Source: Sulfurimonas sp. (GTDB taxonomy: Bacteria; Campylobacterota; Campylobacteria; Campylobacterales; Sulfurimonadaceae). From it: 64,000 nucleotides of DNA. Each line of letters starts with the position of its first letter. The first letter of the stretch is position 1. Positions 27,848 through 38,693 of the stretch are shown piece after piece. The stretch lies in assembly GCA_028044295.1 (NCBI GenBank), contig JAOFSE010000004.1:62001-126000 (forward strand), written 5' to 3'. The translations under genes were made by a program, and so were the position numbers. Under the pieces are notes generated by a model. It made no database searches. It was not told the DNA's origin and saw nothing but the letters and a program-made list of their open reading frames with translations.

Positions 27848-28770
27848 CGCTTACTCATTTGAAATACTCTCATTTTAGCACTTCGACTTCTAACATTCTC
27901 TTTTAGTTCTTCATCCGTAGCCATAATAGGTTTTTTAGTTAAAACTTTACCTAGTGAGTTGTCATTACTACATGTACATCTCATTGCTTCAGGTGGACAT
28001 ATACAATTTTTCTTCCAATCAGAAAAAGTTTGTTTTACTATTCTGTCTTCAAGGGAATGAAAAGATATTATTGCTACTTTTGCATTGCTAAGCTTTGCAT
28101 CTGCGATAGTCTGTAGTAGCGATTTGAGCTCACCTAGTTCATCATTCACCTCTATGCGGATTGCTTGCATAAGTAGAGTAGCTGGATGAATCTTCTTGCC
28201 TTGAGGCATATGAGGTTTAAGAGTTGCACTTAACTCTTTAGCAGACGTAAATGGACGATTTTCTACAATAGCAGATGCAATTTTTTTGTAGTTTCTCAAC
28301 TCTCCATACTCATAAAGAATTCTTTCTAACTCATCACTAGAGTAATTGTTTACTACATCACTAGCACTAAGTGGCGCATCTTTGTCCATACGCATGTCAA
28401 GATTATCACTGTCATAAGAGAAACCCCTTGTTTTTTCATCAAGTTGGAGCGATGAAACTCCTATGTCTGCAAGTATTCCTCGGATATTTTCAACGCCATA
28501 TTCAGCAACAATATCTTTTATAACATTAGAAAAACGTCCCTTTTTTATGACAGCCCTATCTCCATAGCCTTTTAGCTTACATGTAGAAAAGATTATAGCT
28601 GTCTCATCTTGGTCTATTCCTATGAGTTTAATATTAGGATTTGCTTCAAGTATCATAGATGAGTGCCCACCATAACCAAGTGTGCAGTCTATAACTATTC
28701 CATCTTTTATATCAGAAAAAGTATCTACTACTTGAGAGTATAGAACTGGAATATGTGGTGTCTCTTGCAT
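27844..28770 (-). CDS. rsmH: 16S rRNA (cytosine1402-N4)-methyltransferase
   Basis: HIPVLYSQVVDTF, DCTLGYGGHS, GFSYDSDNLDMRMD, ISFHSLEDRIVKQTF. Confidence 0.95.
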   Translation of the reverse strand: MQETPHIPVLYSQVVDTFSDIKDGIVIDCTLGYGGHSSMILEANPNIKLIGIDQDETAIIFSTCKLKGYGDRAVIKKGRFSNVIKDIVAEYGVENIRGILADIGVSSLQLDEKTRGFSYDSDNLDMRMDKDAPLSASDVVNNYSSDELERILYEYGELRNYKKIASAIVENRPFTSAKELSATLKPHMPQGKKIHPATLLMQAIRIEVNDELGELKSLLQTIADAKLSNAKVAIISFHSLEDRIVKQTFSDWKKNCICPPEAMRCTCSNDNSLGKVLTKKPIMATDEELKENVRSRSAKMRVFQMSKR

Positions 28771-28880
28771 TTATAACCTAATATTTATTTTATATATTAT
28801 ACATTAAGTTAGATTATTTTTAGATACTTTGTTTAATTTAACTTTTTTTACAGTATCATAAATAAAAAAAGAGAGCTATC

Positions 28881-29939
28881 ATGGAACTAGTTAACCAATA
28901 CTTTATTGAGATAATATCTGCAATATCCATAGTAACACTTCTACTAATATATTTACTATTTAGAAAACCGTCAAATACTATCAAACCAATACATGAAGAA
29001 AAAGAACCAGATAAAGAAGAGCTACTTGTAGAAGATAGTGCACCTGTTCAAGAGCTACATGTAGAAGAGAAAAAACCATTAGAAAAAATTGCTACTCCTA
29101 CTAGACCAGCGCAAATAAATCGAGTAAAAAGAGAAGTAGTTCCACATGGTAAAATAGTCAAAGATTCTTTTAAAGATTTTACTGGAATGAGAATCTTAGT
29201 AGCTGAAGACAACCATATAAATCAAAAAGTAATTACAGCACTTTTAGCAGACTCTGGAATTGAAGTTATTGTTGTCAATGATGGACAAGAATGTCTAGAT
29301 ACTTTAAAAACAGACACCAATTTCACTCTTATACTTATGGATGCGCATATGCCAATTTTAGATGGCTTTCAAGCAACACGTAACATTAGAAAAGAGCATT
29401 CATTAAATCATATCCCTATTGTCGCTCTTAGTGGTGATACAGCAGTAGATGACATTCAAAACATGATGAACGTAGGGATGGAAGCTCATCTTGAAAAGCC
29501 TCTTAAGATGGATGCTTTGTATGATATATTTTACATATATACAAGTGAAGAAGGATTGAATCAAGCAACAGAATCAAAAAGCCTAGAACCAGAAACTAGT
29601 TCTCTCAACTTCAATATAGAAAAGGGATTATCAACCTGTGGTAATGATAAAGATTTTTTCGATGAAATTCTAGATGACTTTATAGCTAAATATGGTGAGT
29701 CTGCTGATATTCTGACAAATGATTTAAACTCAAATAACAGTCTACATGCTGCCCGTCAACTTTTAGACATATCAGGGGTTGCAGCAAATATAGGTGCATA
29801 TAATCTTTACAAAGCATCTTTAGAGTTAAAAAACAGTATTAAAAGCCCTGATGATTTAGAGTATATCAATATACTAAAAGACTTTAAAAGAGCACTTATC
29901 TCTACTCTTGATGAGATAAAAACATATCAGGCAAAATAG
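28881..29939 (+). CDS. Membrane-anchored response regulator with Hpt-like C-terminal domain
   Basis: N-terminal TM; REC ILVAEDNHINQKV...LILMDAHMPILDGF; C-terminal LDISGVAANIGAYNL. Confidence 0.8.
   Translation: MELVNQYFIEIISAISIVTLLLIYLLFRKPSNTIKPIHEEKEPDKEELLVEDSAPVQELHVEEKKPLEKIATPTRPAQINRVKREVVPHGKIVKDSFKDFTGMRILVAEDNHINQKVITALLADSGIEVIVVNDGQECLDTLKTDTNFTLILMDAHMPILDGFQATRNIRKEHSLNHIPIVALSGDTAVDDIQNMMNVGMEAHLEKPLKMDALYDIFYIYTSEEGLNQATESKSLEPETSSLNFNIEKGLSTCGNDKDFFDEILDDFIAKYGESADILTNDLNSNNSLHAARQLLDISGVAANIGAYNLYKASLELKNSIKSPDDLEYINILKDFKRALISTLDEIKTYQAK
29055..29064. repeat. CTACATGTAG palindrome (within 28881 CDS, LHVE frame)
   Basis: Perfect copy. Confidence 0.9.
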
Positions 29940-29945
29940 TTCAAA

Positions 29946-31178
29946 CTATCTTGTCTGTCCGCTACCATATATTTTAAACTTATAAGTAGTTAAGCCTTCT
30001 ATTCCCATTGGTCCACGAGCATGAAGCTTGTTCGTACTAATACCAACTTCTGCTCCAAAACCAAAAGCTCCACCATCTGTAAAACGAGTAGAAGCATTTA
30101 CATAAACAGCTGCAGCATCAATAGAGTTTAAAAATTTATCAGCAGTTGTAATGTTTTCACTGATGATTGCCTCAGAGTGACCTGAACCAAACTTAATAAT
30201 ATGTTCAATTGCTCCTTCAACTCCATCAACAACTCTAATGTTTAGTATATTCGCTAAGTATTCAGTATCGTAATCTTCATCAGTCGCATGCTTAGCCTCA
30301 ATAATAGATTGAGTCTCTAAACAACCTTTTAGCTCTGTATGAGCTTTGTCAAACTCTACCTTTAGAGTCGGTAAAACGTTTGAAGCAATAGCTCTATCTA
30401 CAAGTAAAGTTTCCATAGCATTACAAACACCAGGACGCTGAACTTTTGCATTTATAGCTATTGCTACTGCATTTTCTAAATTAGCATCTTTGTCTATATA
30501 TGTATGGCATTGACCTTTATCGTGTTTTACTACACTTACTGTTGCATTATCACATACATACTTTATAAGTCCTGCTCCACCACGTGGAATAATCAAGTCA
30601 ACATACTTATCCATTTTTATAAGCTTTGCAACACCCTCTCTAGAAGAATCTGGGATTAGTGAGATTAAAGAAGTTGGCAGTCCGTTTTTCGTAAGTACAG
30701 CTTGAAGAACAAGCGCAATAGCCTTGTTAGAGTTTTCTGCTTCTTTTCCACCCTTTAATACACATACATTTGAGCTTTTAAAACATAATGCTGCTGTATC
30801 AGATGTTACATTTGGACGAGACTCATAAATGATACCTATAACCCCAATAGGGATAGATGTTTTTTCAATTTTCAAACCATCTTCAGTAACCCATCCATCA
30901 ATCACACGACCAACTGGCTCTTTTAATGCAGCTATCTCTTCTAGAGCTACAGCCATTGCGTCTATACGTTTTTCATCTAGTAAAAGTCTATCCATAAGTG
31001 CTGAAGTAAGATTATTTTTCTTTCCATCAGCCATATCAAGCGCGTTAGCTTCTAGTAAGTTCATTGTGTTACTTCTTAAAGCTCCAGCCATCTCTTTTAA
31101 AATTCTATTTTTTTCTGATCCGCTAATAGTAGATAAAATTCTACTTCCTGACTTTGCTTCTTCTAAAAATTTATCCAT
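29946..31178 (-). CDS. proA: Glutamate-5-semialdehyde dehydrogenase
   Basis: IGIIYESRPNVTSDTAALCFKSSNVCVLKGGKEA, QRPGVCNAMETLLVD, TKLHARGPMGIEGLTTYKF; start MDKFLEEAKSG. Confidence 0.95.
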   Translation of the reverse strand: MDKFLEEAKSGSRILSTISGSEKNRILKEMAGALRSNTMNLLEANALDMADGKKNNLTSALMDRLLLDEKRIDAMAVALEEIAALKEPVGRVIDGWVTEDGLKIEKTSIPIGVIGIIYESRPNVTSDTAALCFKSSNVCVLKGGKEAENSNKAIALVLQAVLTKNGLPTSLISLIPDSSREGVAKLIKMDKYVDLIIPRGGAGLIKYVCDNATVSVVKHDKGQCHTYIDKDANLENAVAIAINAKVQRPGVCNAMETLLVDRAIASNVLPTLKVEFDKAHTELKGCLETQSIIEAKHATDEDYDTEYLANILNIRVVDGVEGAIEHIIKFGSGHSEAIISENITTADKFLNSIDAAAVYVNASTRFTDGGAFGFGAEVGISTNKLHARGPMGIEGLTTYKFKIYGSGQTR

Positions 31179-31179
31179 T

Positions 31180-31953
31180 TTATTTTTCCTTCTTCTTAGG
31201 TTCAAAAAGTGTTCCTAATGTATGAGTTTCTGATAAAAGAAATGATTCTACTGCTTCTAAATTAAAACCATTAGTTAAAAACATTTTTCTTCCATTATTC
31301 ATCATAAACTCTGCAGCTTTTAGTTTAGTAATTATACCTCCGGTTGCGAATGGATCATTAGGATTATTATCATGAGTTTGTATATCCCTAGGTAACTCAT
31401 TAAGGACCTTGTATAATTCAGCATCCTTATGCTCATCAGGATTCTTGTTGTAGTATCCATCTATATCACTCAATATTACAAGTAGTTCAGCATCAACAGC
31501 ATGTGCAACATTTGCTGATAGTTGGTCATTGTCACCGAAGAGTTGCTCTAGCGTTGATGTTATGTCATTTTCATTTACAATAGGTAAAATTTGATTATCT
31601 AAATGAGCGTCAATGATCTCTTGAAACATTATTGTTCTTTTTCTAGAATCGAAATCATCCTCTGTCAATAGTATCTGAGCGGTATCAATATTAAATATAT
31701 CAAATTTCTTTTTATAACTTGTCATTAAAATAGGCTGACCAGCTGCTGCAATAGCTTTTTTACTTATCTGTTTACTTTTATCTAGCTTCAATGCTCCATA
31801 ACCTGCAGCTACTGCACCAGAAGTTACTAAGACCACATCATATATAGCTCTTAATTTTGTGATTAATGTTACAAGATTTAACATTCTCTCTTTTGCAATA
31901 TTATTATTATCTGTTAATACAGCACTACCTACTTTAATTACAATTCTCTTCAT
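31180..31953 (-). CDS. proB: Glutamate 5-kinase
   Basis: RIVIKVGSAVLTD, VTSGAVAAG, FGDNDQLSANVA, LSDIDGYYNKNP, GGIITKLKAA. Confidence 0.95.
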   Translation of the reverse strand: MKRIVIKVGSAVLTDNNNIAKERMLNLVTLITKLRAIYDVVLVTSGAVAAGYGALKLDKSKQISKKAIAAAGQPILMTSYKKKFDIFNIDTAQILLTEDDFDSRKRTIMFQEIIDAHLDNQILPIVNENDITSTLEQLFGDNDQLSANVAHAVDAELLVILSDIDGYYNKNPDEHKDAELYKVLNELPRDIQTHDNNPNDPFATGGIITKLKAAEFMMNNGRKMFLTNGFNLEAVESFLLSETHTLGTLFEPKKKEK

Positions 31954-32073
31954 TAATTATACCTTTGGAATGCATTTTAACATATTCTAATTAACCCTAT
32001 CTTGAATAAGCTTTTATAAGATAATTATCACCAAGATGTTATACTACTGCAAAAATACAAAGGCTTTTTATTT

Positions 32074-32832
32074 ATGAAAACTATCACTTTTATCGGAAAT
32101 GGAAATATGGCTCTAAGCATTGCAAAGGGTTTAAAAGACAACTATAATCTTGAAGTTGTTGGTAGAAGTTTAGAAAAACTAGATAAGTTTGAAAGTGAAC
32201 TTGGCGTAAATATAAAAAAAGCTTTAATGGATGACTTTAACTGTGATGATAAGACAATCATGTTTTGTGTAAAACCTGCAAATGTTGAGACAGTATCTAC
32301 AAGACTAACTGGAAAAGCAAGGGTTGTCTTTTCTGTTCTTGCAGGAACTAAAGTTGAAAAATTAAAACAATATCTAAATCCTCACGCTGTTGTTCGTGCT
32401 ATGCCAAACCTAGCAGCTCAAGTTGGTAAGTCAATGACTACACTTACTGGAGACGTAGAGTTTAAAGATGAAGCTGTAGAGCTTCTAGGAGCTATTGGCG
32501 AAACACTTTGGTTAAGTACTGAAAAAGAGCTCGACATAGCTACAGGTTTAGCTGGAAGTGGTCCAGCCTACCTTACACTTATTGCTGAAGCCCTAGCAGA
32601 TGGTGCGGTAAAACAAGGTATGAAAAGAGATGATGCTATGGCAACAATGCGTGGTCTTTTTGCTGGTTTTGGAGAGTTAATCCAAGATGTTCACCCAGCA
32701 CTCTTAAAAGATGGTGTAATGAGTCCAGGTGGAACTACAGCAGCTGGCTATGGGGCACTTGAAGATGGTAATGTAAGAGCATCATGTATAGATGCAATTG
32801 CTAAAGCATATAAAAGAGCTACTGAGTTATAA
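32074..32832 (+). CDS. proC: Pyrroline-5-carboxylate reductase
   Basis: FIGNGNMALSIAKGL, GLAGSGPAYLTLIAEALADGAVKQGM, SPGGTTAAGYGALE. Confidence 0.95.
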   Translation: MKTITFIGNGNMALSIAKGLKDNYNLEVVGRSLEKLDKFESELGVNIKKALMDDFNCDDKTIMFCVKPANVETVSTRLTGKARVVFSVLAGTKVEKLKQYLNPHAVVRAMPNLAAQVGKSMTTLTGDVEFKDEAVELLGAIGETLWLSTEKELDIATGLAGSGPAYLTLIAEALADGAVKQGMKRDDAMATMRGLFAGFGELIQDVHPALLKDGVMSPGGTTAAGYGALEDGNVRASCIDAIAKAYKRATEL

Positions 32833-34299
32833 AAACTTCAGTATCTCTTTTTCTATATCTTCTTTTTCTATAATGGTGTCTTGAGTTATCTCTTTCGTAA
32901 ATAAACCTTTTACCATAGCTGGTATCTCTAAGTTAGCCTCTTTAGATATTGATTCTAAGGCTTCAAGATCATGAGCATCAACTTCACCAGTTAAAGCATT
33001 TGCAATCACAGGGGAAAACTTTGTCCACTCTGCAGTTGAGTAAGCAATAGTTTTGATTTTAGAATCACTGCATGTCTCGTAAGATTTTATACATGTAGCA
33101 GTATGTGGATCCATAAGATAGTTACAGTTTGTGAAATAGTCTTTTATGTAAGCCTTACCTTCATCGCCATTACAAAAGTCAGCATCAAAGCTTTTTTGTA
33201 GTTCTTCTAACTCTTGTGTTGTCAGTTCGTAAAAATCATTTTTTTCTAAAGATTCCATTAACTCTCTAGTTCTCTCGAAGCCAAACATATCATAAAGAAT
33301 TCTCTCTACATTTGATGACTTTAAAATATCCATAGCTGGAGAAGTAGTACCTACAACCTCAGAGTCTCTAAGGTCATACTTACCAGTTTTTATCAATTTA
33401 GTTAAAACATTATTCTCATTTGAAGATATAATAATCTTCTCAACAGGAAGTCCCATTTTCCAGGCATAGTAACCACCAAGTGCATTACCAAAATTTCCAC
33501 TTGGAACATTTAAGTAGACTTTTTCACCCATTGTCGTTGCACCTTGACGTACTAGCTCTAAATATGAATGAATATGATATATAATTTGAAAAATTATTCT
33601 TCCAAAGTTTACAGAGTTTGCAGCTGATAAAGATACATGCTTCTCTTTAAGTGCAGATTTGAAAGTATCAGATGCAAGAAGTCTTTTAAGAGCATTTTGT
33701 GCATCATCAAAAACACCATTAATACCAATAACCTTTAAGTTCTTAGCATCTTCAGTAACCATTTGTAGTCTTTGAACATCACTTGTCCCACCATCAGGAT
33801 AAAGACAAGCCACTTGAACATTCGCACGATTTTTAAATGTCTCTAAAGCAGCTGGACCAGTATCACCACTTGTTGCAGCAAGAATTAAATAGTTTTCATT
33901 TCTTTTTTGAGCAATTGATGAAAGTACTATTCCAAAAGGTTGAAGTGCCATATCTTTAAATGCACGAGTAGGTCCATGATATAGCTCACTTACATAAAGA
34001 TTCTCTTTTACTTTTACCACAGGTACAGGATTTGAAGCATCATCAAACTCATCATAAAGGTTTAAAGCTTCATCGATTACTTCTTTTTCGATATCAATTT
34101 CAAAACGATTTAACATATCACTTGCTAACTCTTTGTATGTTGAGTTAATATGTTTATTTAAAAAATCTTCTCCAAGTTGAGGAAGTGATTCAGGAACATA
34201 CAGGCCACCGAATGATGCTATAGGAGCTAATATTGCTTGAGAGAATGTAACACTTTGAGGTCTATTTTTGTCTTGTCCACGAGTTTGAATAAAGTTCAT
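32827..34299 (-). CDS. thrC: Threonine synthase
   Basis: FIQTRGQDK, YHGPTRAFKDMALQPFG, AATSGDTGPAALE, VPSGNFGNALGGYYA. Confidence 0.94.
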   Translation of the reverse strand: MNFIQTRGQDKNRPQSVTFSQAILAPIASFGGLYVPESLPQLGEDFLNKHINSTYKELASDMLNRFEIDIEKEVIDEALNLYDEFDDASNPVPVVKVKENLYVSELYHGPTRAFKDMALQPFGIVLSSIAQKRNENYLILAATSGDTGPAALETFKNRANVQVACLYPDGGTSDVQRLQMVTEDAKNLKVIGINGVFDDAQNALKRLLASDTFKSALKEKHVSLSAANSVNFGRIIFQIIYHIHSYLELVRQGATTMGEKVYLNVPSGNFGNALGGYYAWKMGLPVEKIIISSNENNVLTKLIKTGKYDLRDSEVVGTTSPAMDILKSSNVERILYDMFGFERTRELMESLEKNDFYELTTQELEELQKSFDADFCNGDEGKAYIKDYFTNCNYLMDPHTATCIKSYETCSDSKIKTIAYSTAEWTKFSPVIANALTGEVDAHDLEALESISKEANLEIPAMVKGLFTKEITQDTIIEKEDIEKEILKFL

Positions 34300-34353
34300 T
34301 TTATGCTTTGCCTGTAATTTTTATGAAATTATAGCAAAATTTATACTATTTAT

Positions 34354-34773
34354 CTAAAAATGCCTATCACTATGAGTCGTATCTTCATATTGTAAAAAAG
34401 CAATTAATATTGCTATTAGTATCATTGTTCCAACTATCTCATAACCTATCATCCAGACTATTAAAAAGTTATTAAACTCTATAAGTTTAAAGTTCTCCAA
34501 ACTAGCACCTGCTACAAAGAAAAATAAAACTATTGCTCCTACAATATAAGGAATCAATACAAAATATATAGGGTAAACAACACTCTCATAACCTTCTGGA
34601 GCTAGTAAATAGTCTTTAAAATCAACTTTTTGTGAGCCAAATGAAGGTCTAGCTTTTTTATTCGTTTGAGCATTCTCGTTATGAGGTTTATTTCTTTTTT
34701 CATTCTCTTCAACCATCTGGTTGAAATACATTAAATTAGTTTGATGATTTTTTCTGTCTTCTGATGATTTCAT
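34354..34773 (-). CDS. Hypothetical two-TM protein
   Basis: ORF track; hydrophobic C-terminal half. Confidence 0.5.
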   Translation of the reverse strand: MKSSEDRKNHQTNLMYFNQMVEENEKRNKPHNENAQTNKKARPSFGSQKVDFKDYLLAPEGYESVVYPIYFVLIPYIVGAIVLFFFVAGASLENFKLIEFNNFLIVWMIGYEIVGTMILIAILIAFLQYEDTTHSDRHF

Positions 34774-34837
34774 AATAAACTCTCAATGTAGATATATGTT
34801 AATTAATATGTATCATAGCAAAAAAATGGAAATTTTG

Positions 34838-36061
34838 CTACTTAAATAGTCTTATTGGATTAATATGGAACGACTTTTGAGTCACCTCGAAAATCAACTC
34901 ACTGCTTACTCGTCCAATTGTGTAGCCTTTTTTAACTCTTTTTCCCTTCTTAATATCTGGTGATATTTGAGAAAGGTTCGCATAAATAGTATGCAAACCA
35001 TTTGTATGCTCTACAATAACAATATTATCTAAAACAGCTGTTTTATCAGCATAAATAATCTTACCATTGAAAACAGTTTTAACCTTAGTGTTTGGTTGTG
35101 ATGGTTTCAATGATATAGACTCATTAAATACTTTTATACCATAAATAGGATCTGTATAAGTACCATATTTTTTTGTTATAGTATATGGAGAAAATGGTGC
35201 AATAGTCTTTTTACCCTTATACTTTTTAGTTTTTATAGCTTGGTATGAACTTCCATGCTTCTTAACTTTAGGTAGATCTTTTTCAGCAATAATTTTATTA
35301 TCATCAAATGCTTTTTGTCTTGCTTTTTCTTCTTTGGCTTTTTTAATCTCATCTATTTTAATAATATTTAATTTTGATAATGTCTGCTTAAGTGTATCTT
35401 GTTTTTTAAGTAAATTTTGTAGCTCTTTTTTATATGAAGACTTTGCTATTTTCAACTTTTCTAAGTCTTTTTTATTCTTTGCTTGAGTATCTAAGAGTTC
35501 TTTTCTCTTTGTATCTATAGATGTAATAGCTCTCTCAAGTGTACTAGCCTGTTTATTTAAAACCTTTATATTTAAAGAGTTTTTGTAAAACTTGCTGTTT
35601 AAACTTTTTATTTTAGCTTTTGACTTTTTCAGCATGGCCTGAAGGACTTCAAATTCCATTAGCGATTCTTCTGAAGATGTATAATCTTCTTCTAATATGA
35701 TAGATAAAGATACGCTCTGAGCAATGGTAAAAACTAGCTCTTCTTCTAATGCACTTGAATCTTTTTTAAGAGCATTTTGAGACTTTGTAAGGCCTATTAA
35801 ACTTTTTGTATTGGCCTTATAAATAGTCTCTTTTGATGATAGTTCACTTTTTAAATTTTCAAGATATTTTTCTTGTTTTAATATCTCTCTTTTTTGTTTT
35901 AAAATTGCTTTTGCATTTTGAGCAACTTTTTTATTTATGTTTTTATGAGTTTTATCATACTTATTTATTTTAGAACTAGTACTCTTAATCTTTGTGTCAA
36001 CACTAGTCGCTGACTCAGCTATTAAAAAAACAAAAGTTAAAAGTGCAAGTAAACGAATCAT
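34838..36061 (-). CDS. EnvC-like murein hydrolase activator (M23 fold)
   Basis: Signal peptide, long coiled coil, C-terminal degenerate LytM domain (VIVEHTNGLHTIYANLSQISPDIKKGKRVKKGYTIGRV). Confidence 0.85.
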   Translation of the reverse strand: MIRLLALLTFVFLIAESATSVDTKIKSTSSKINKYDKTHKNINKKVAQNAKAILKQKREILKQEKYLENLKSELSSKETIYKANTKSLIGLTKSQNALKKDSSALEEELVFTIAQSVSLSIILEEDYTSSEESLMEFEVLQAMLKKSKAKIKSLNSKFYKNSLNIKVLNKQASTLERAITSIDTKRKELLDTQAKNKKDLEKLKIAKSSYKKELQNLLKKQDTLKQTLSKLNIIKIDEIKKAKEEKARQKAFDDNKIIAEKDLPKVKKHGSSYQAIKTKKYKGKKTIAPFSPYTITKKYGTYTDPIYGIKVFNESISLKPSQPNTKVKTVFNGKIIYADKTAVLDNIVIVEHTNGLHTIYANLSQISPDIKKGKRVKKGYTIGRVSSELIFEVTQKSFHINPIRLFK

Positions 36062-36888
36062 ACCTCTTCTTTATGTCCTAAAACTATTAAAGATGCTAGA
36101 ACTATTGATATAGCAATAGAAACTCCTAGAAGAACTAAGAAGTCAAATACAGGGTTAAATATCACGATTTCTATGCCAATGTCTATAAACTGTTGAAGTA
36201 CCCAAGGAGACGATGCAATGTAAGAAAATGATATAAAAGCAAAAAGACTAGCCAGTATAGCATCAACAATTGACAGCCTAAAAAGAACTGCTGAACGAAG
36301 CCATGTAGCAGCACCGAAAAGCCCCATAATACTCATTCTCTCATTATGTTTATACTGCCAAATTTTAAGCTCTTTAAAAATCAGTAATATTGTTACTATT
36401 AAGACTACGATTGCAAATACAGAAACTACCTTTTTAAAAAGGAGTAAAAGCTTATACGTTGAATCATGATTATGTGAAAAGTCTTCTACCTTAGTTATTG
36501 AGGAAGTGTTTAGAAGTGTTTTTCTTAGACTTACAACTTCTTCAGGGCTTGGGTAATAAGCCAAGTGAAGCTTATAAAACTTTGGAAGAGACAGCTTAAG
36601 TAGTTCTATATTTTTACTTTTCATATCAGAGTTAAGTCTTCTGATAACAGCATCAGGTGATAATTCATCCACTTTTTTTATAAGTTTGTTTATATTTAAA
36701 AAATTATTCTCTGTTATTCTTGTTTGACTAACTGCAATGACAGAATAGTTTGTTGATAAATTAACTTTATAGGCATCTATGGATCTCTCTACAATCATAA
36801 AAACCTGTATAGAAAAAAGTATACTAAAAAGAGCAACTATAAGTGATAAATGATTTCTAATTGACTTCACGGATTCTCCCATACTCAA
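36058..36888 (-). CDS. ftsX: Cell division protein FtsX
   Basis: FtsX topology, overlaps ftsE upstream and envC-like downstream. Confidence 0.85.
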   Translation of the reverse strand: MSMGESVKSIRNHLSLIVALFSILFSIQVFMIVERSIDAYKVNLSTNYSVIAVSQTRITENNFLNINKLIKKVDELSPDAVIRRLNSDMKSKNIELLKLSLPKFYKLHLAYYPSPEEVVSLRKTLLNTSSITKVEDFSHNHDSTYKLLLLFKKVVSVFAIVVLIVTILLIFKELKIWQYKHNERMSIMGLFGAATWLRSAVLFRLSIVDAILASLFAFISFSYIASSPWVLQQFIDIGIEIVIFNPVFDFLVLLGVSIAISIVLASLIVLGHKEEV

Positions 36889-37540
36889 TATGAAGATGTC
36901 TATAATCTACATTTAAATTATGCGGTATTGAGTGAGTAACAACTATCACAGTAGTATTTAACTGGTCGTTTGCACCTTCAAGTAAATTCCATATAAGGTT
37001 TGCAGAATATTCATCAAGATTACCCGTAGGCTCATCTGCTAAAATAAGTATAGGATTATGAGAAAGGGCTCTAGCCATTGCTACACGTTGCTGTTCACCA
37101 CCACTAAGCTCTTTTGGATAACGTCCAGCTTGATGATTAAGTTTAACATGTTTTAAAAGCTTATCAACTTGCGCTAAGGCTACATCTTTAACATAACCAT
37201 TAATTAAAAGAGGAAGCATAATGTTTTTCTCAATACTCCACTCTTTTACAAGCTTATAATCTTGAAAAACTATTCCAAGGTGTTTTCTAAGAAAATTTAA
37301 CTTAGAACGTTTTACATTATTTAGTTCAACCCCACCAACAACAAGACTACCCTGCTGTGGTTTTAGTGCACCATATAAAGATTTTAATAGCGTAGACTTA
37401 CCACTACCACTAGCACCTGTTATAAAAACAAAACTACCGGAGTTTATCGAGAGATCAATCTCATTTATAATCGTCTCATCTTTTGAGTAAGACAAAGATA
37501 AGTTTTTTGCCATTATGACTTTATCCATTAAGTACCTCAT
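36857..37540 (-). CDS. ftsE: Cell division ATP-binding protein FtsE
   Basis: [46 protein letters not shown]. Confidence 0.9.
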   Translation of the reverse strand: MRYLMDKVIMAKNLSLSYSKDETIINEIDLSINSGSFVFITGASGSGKSTLLKSLYGALKPQQGSLVVGGVELNNVKRSKLNFLRKHLGIVFQDYKLVKEWSIEKNIMLPLLINGYVKDVALAQVDKLLKHVKLNHQAGRYPKELSGGEQQRVAMARALSHNPILILADEPTGNLDEYSANLIWNLLEGANDQLNTTVIVVTHSIPHNLNVDYRHLHIEYGRIREVN

Positions 37541-38693
37541 CTAAAAATTTATGTGCTTTTAAATTACTTTTTGACTTTAGAGGTAACGAAGGAAAGTACT
37601 CTGCCTTAGTACCTCTAAGTATTAAGTAAAGATGCTCAGGTCTATCAAAACTACCCATTGATATACGAACCATAACACCATCATCCATTGTATAAACTCT
37701 TTCAAAGTGTATAAATCCACCATCAAACTTATTGGTTTGTTTATGTAGCTTTTTCAGCTCTTCATTGGAAAGTTTAACATCAGAAAAATTGAAATCACCT
37801 TCTAAAGTTAACTCTTCTGATTCTTCTTCATTTATCATAGTAATATCATAGATGTTTTTTTCCATCTTTTTCCATCGATCTTCATATTTTGAAGTTATGG
37901 CTATATCTTTGTTCTTATTTATATGTAGTGTTGTTTTGTTGAAGTTTATAAAAGTCTCATACGAGTATGCATAGTAGTTTTCGCTATCTGTTCTAAGCTC
38001 TAGCTGACCACCAACTTTTAAAACTCTGTTTGCTTCTTGAATAAATGAAGTTGATATCACACGTCTGTGCGGTTTTTTATCCCATGGTACAGGGAAATGG
38101 ACGTACACCTTACCAACTATATTGGATGGAATAAGTTCCATAAATAATCTTGCATCATAATCAAGAACAAGAAGGTTGTCTAATCCTTGAATACTTACTT
38201 GCTTTAAAACTTGTTCTATTGAAGGTCTATGAATCTCTATACCTATAAATAAAATCTCTGGATTGTCTGCAGCTTGATGAAGGAGATGTCTACCAGAGCC
38301 AAAACCAACCTCAACTCTAACCTCTTTATCACTAAGAAACCCATTAGCAAAATACTCAATTTTCTTAAGTGCTGTTATTTCTTCAAGATGTACATTTTTT
38401 TCTTGCACGGGAACATTAGAACTTTTTACTTGTAAATCTGCAATCTTTGCATAAGCAAGTAAAGCTTTATGAACACTATATATAGAAGCTGGACGCGTTA
38501 ACTTATCTGACTTTAAAAGGCATTTGTTCTCTTCATCTTTTACAAGTAAAAAGAAATCATCACCTTCAAGAGTTACTGCTATAAGTTTTTCATCTTGTGC
38601 ATTTGCATTTGTAGACATAAAGTTAAAAGTAACTCCATCCATCTCAGCAGGTGTTTGTATCTCTTTAAATTCTGTTATATGTAAGTGTGGCAT
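37521..38693 (-). CDS. trmB: tRNA (guanine-N7-)-methyltransferase
   Basis: [50 protein letters not shown]. Confidence 0.9.
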   Translation of the reverse strand: MPHLHITEFKEIQTPAEMDGVTFNFMSTNANAQDEKLIAVTLEGDDFFLLVKDEENKCLLKSDKLTRPASIYSVHKALLAYAKIADLQVKSSNVPVQEKNVHLEEITALKKIEYFANGFLSDKEVRVEVGFGSGRHLLHQAADNPEILFIGIEIHRPSIEQVLKQVSIQGLDNLLVLDYDARLFMELIPSNIVGKVYVHFPVPWDKKPHRRVISTSFIQEANRVLKVGGQLELRTDSENYYAYSYETFINFNKTTLHINKNKDIAITSKYEDRWKKMEKNIYDITMINEEESEELTLEGDFNFSDVKLSNEELKKLHKQTNKFDGGFIHFERVYTMDDGVMVRISMGSFDRPEHLYLILRGTKAEYFPSLPLKSKSNLKAHKFLDEVLNG

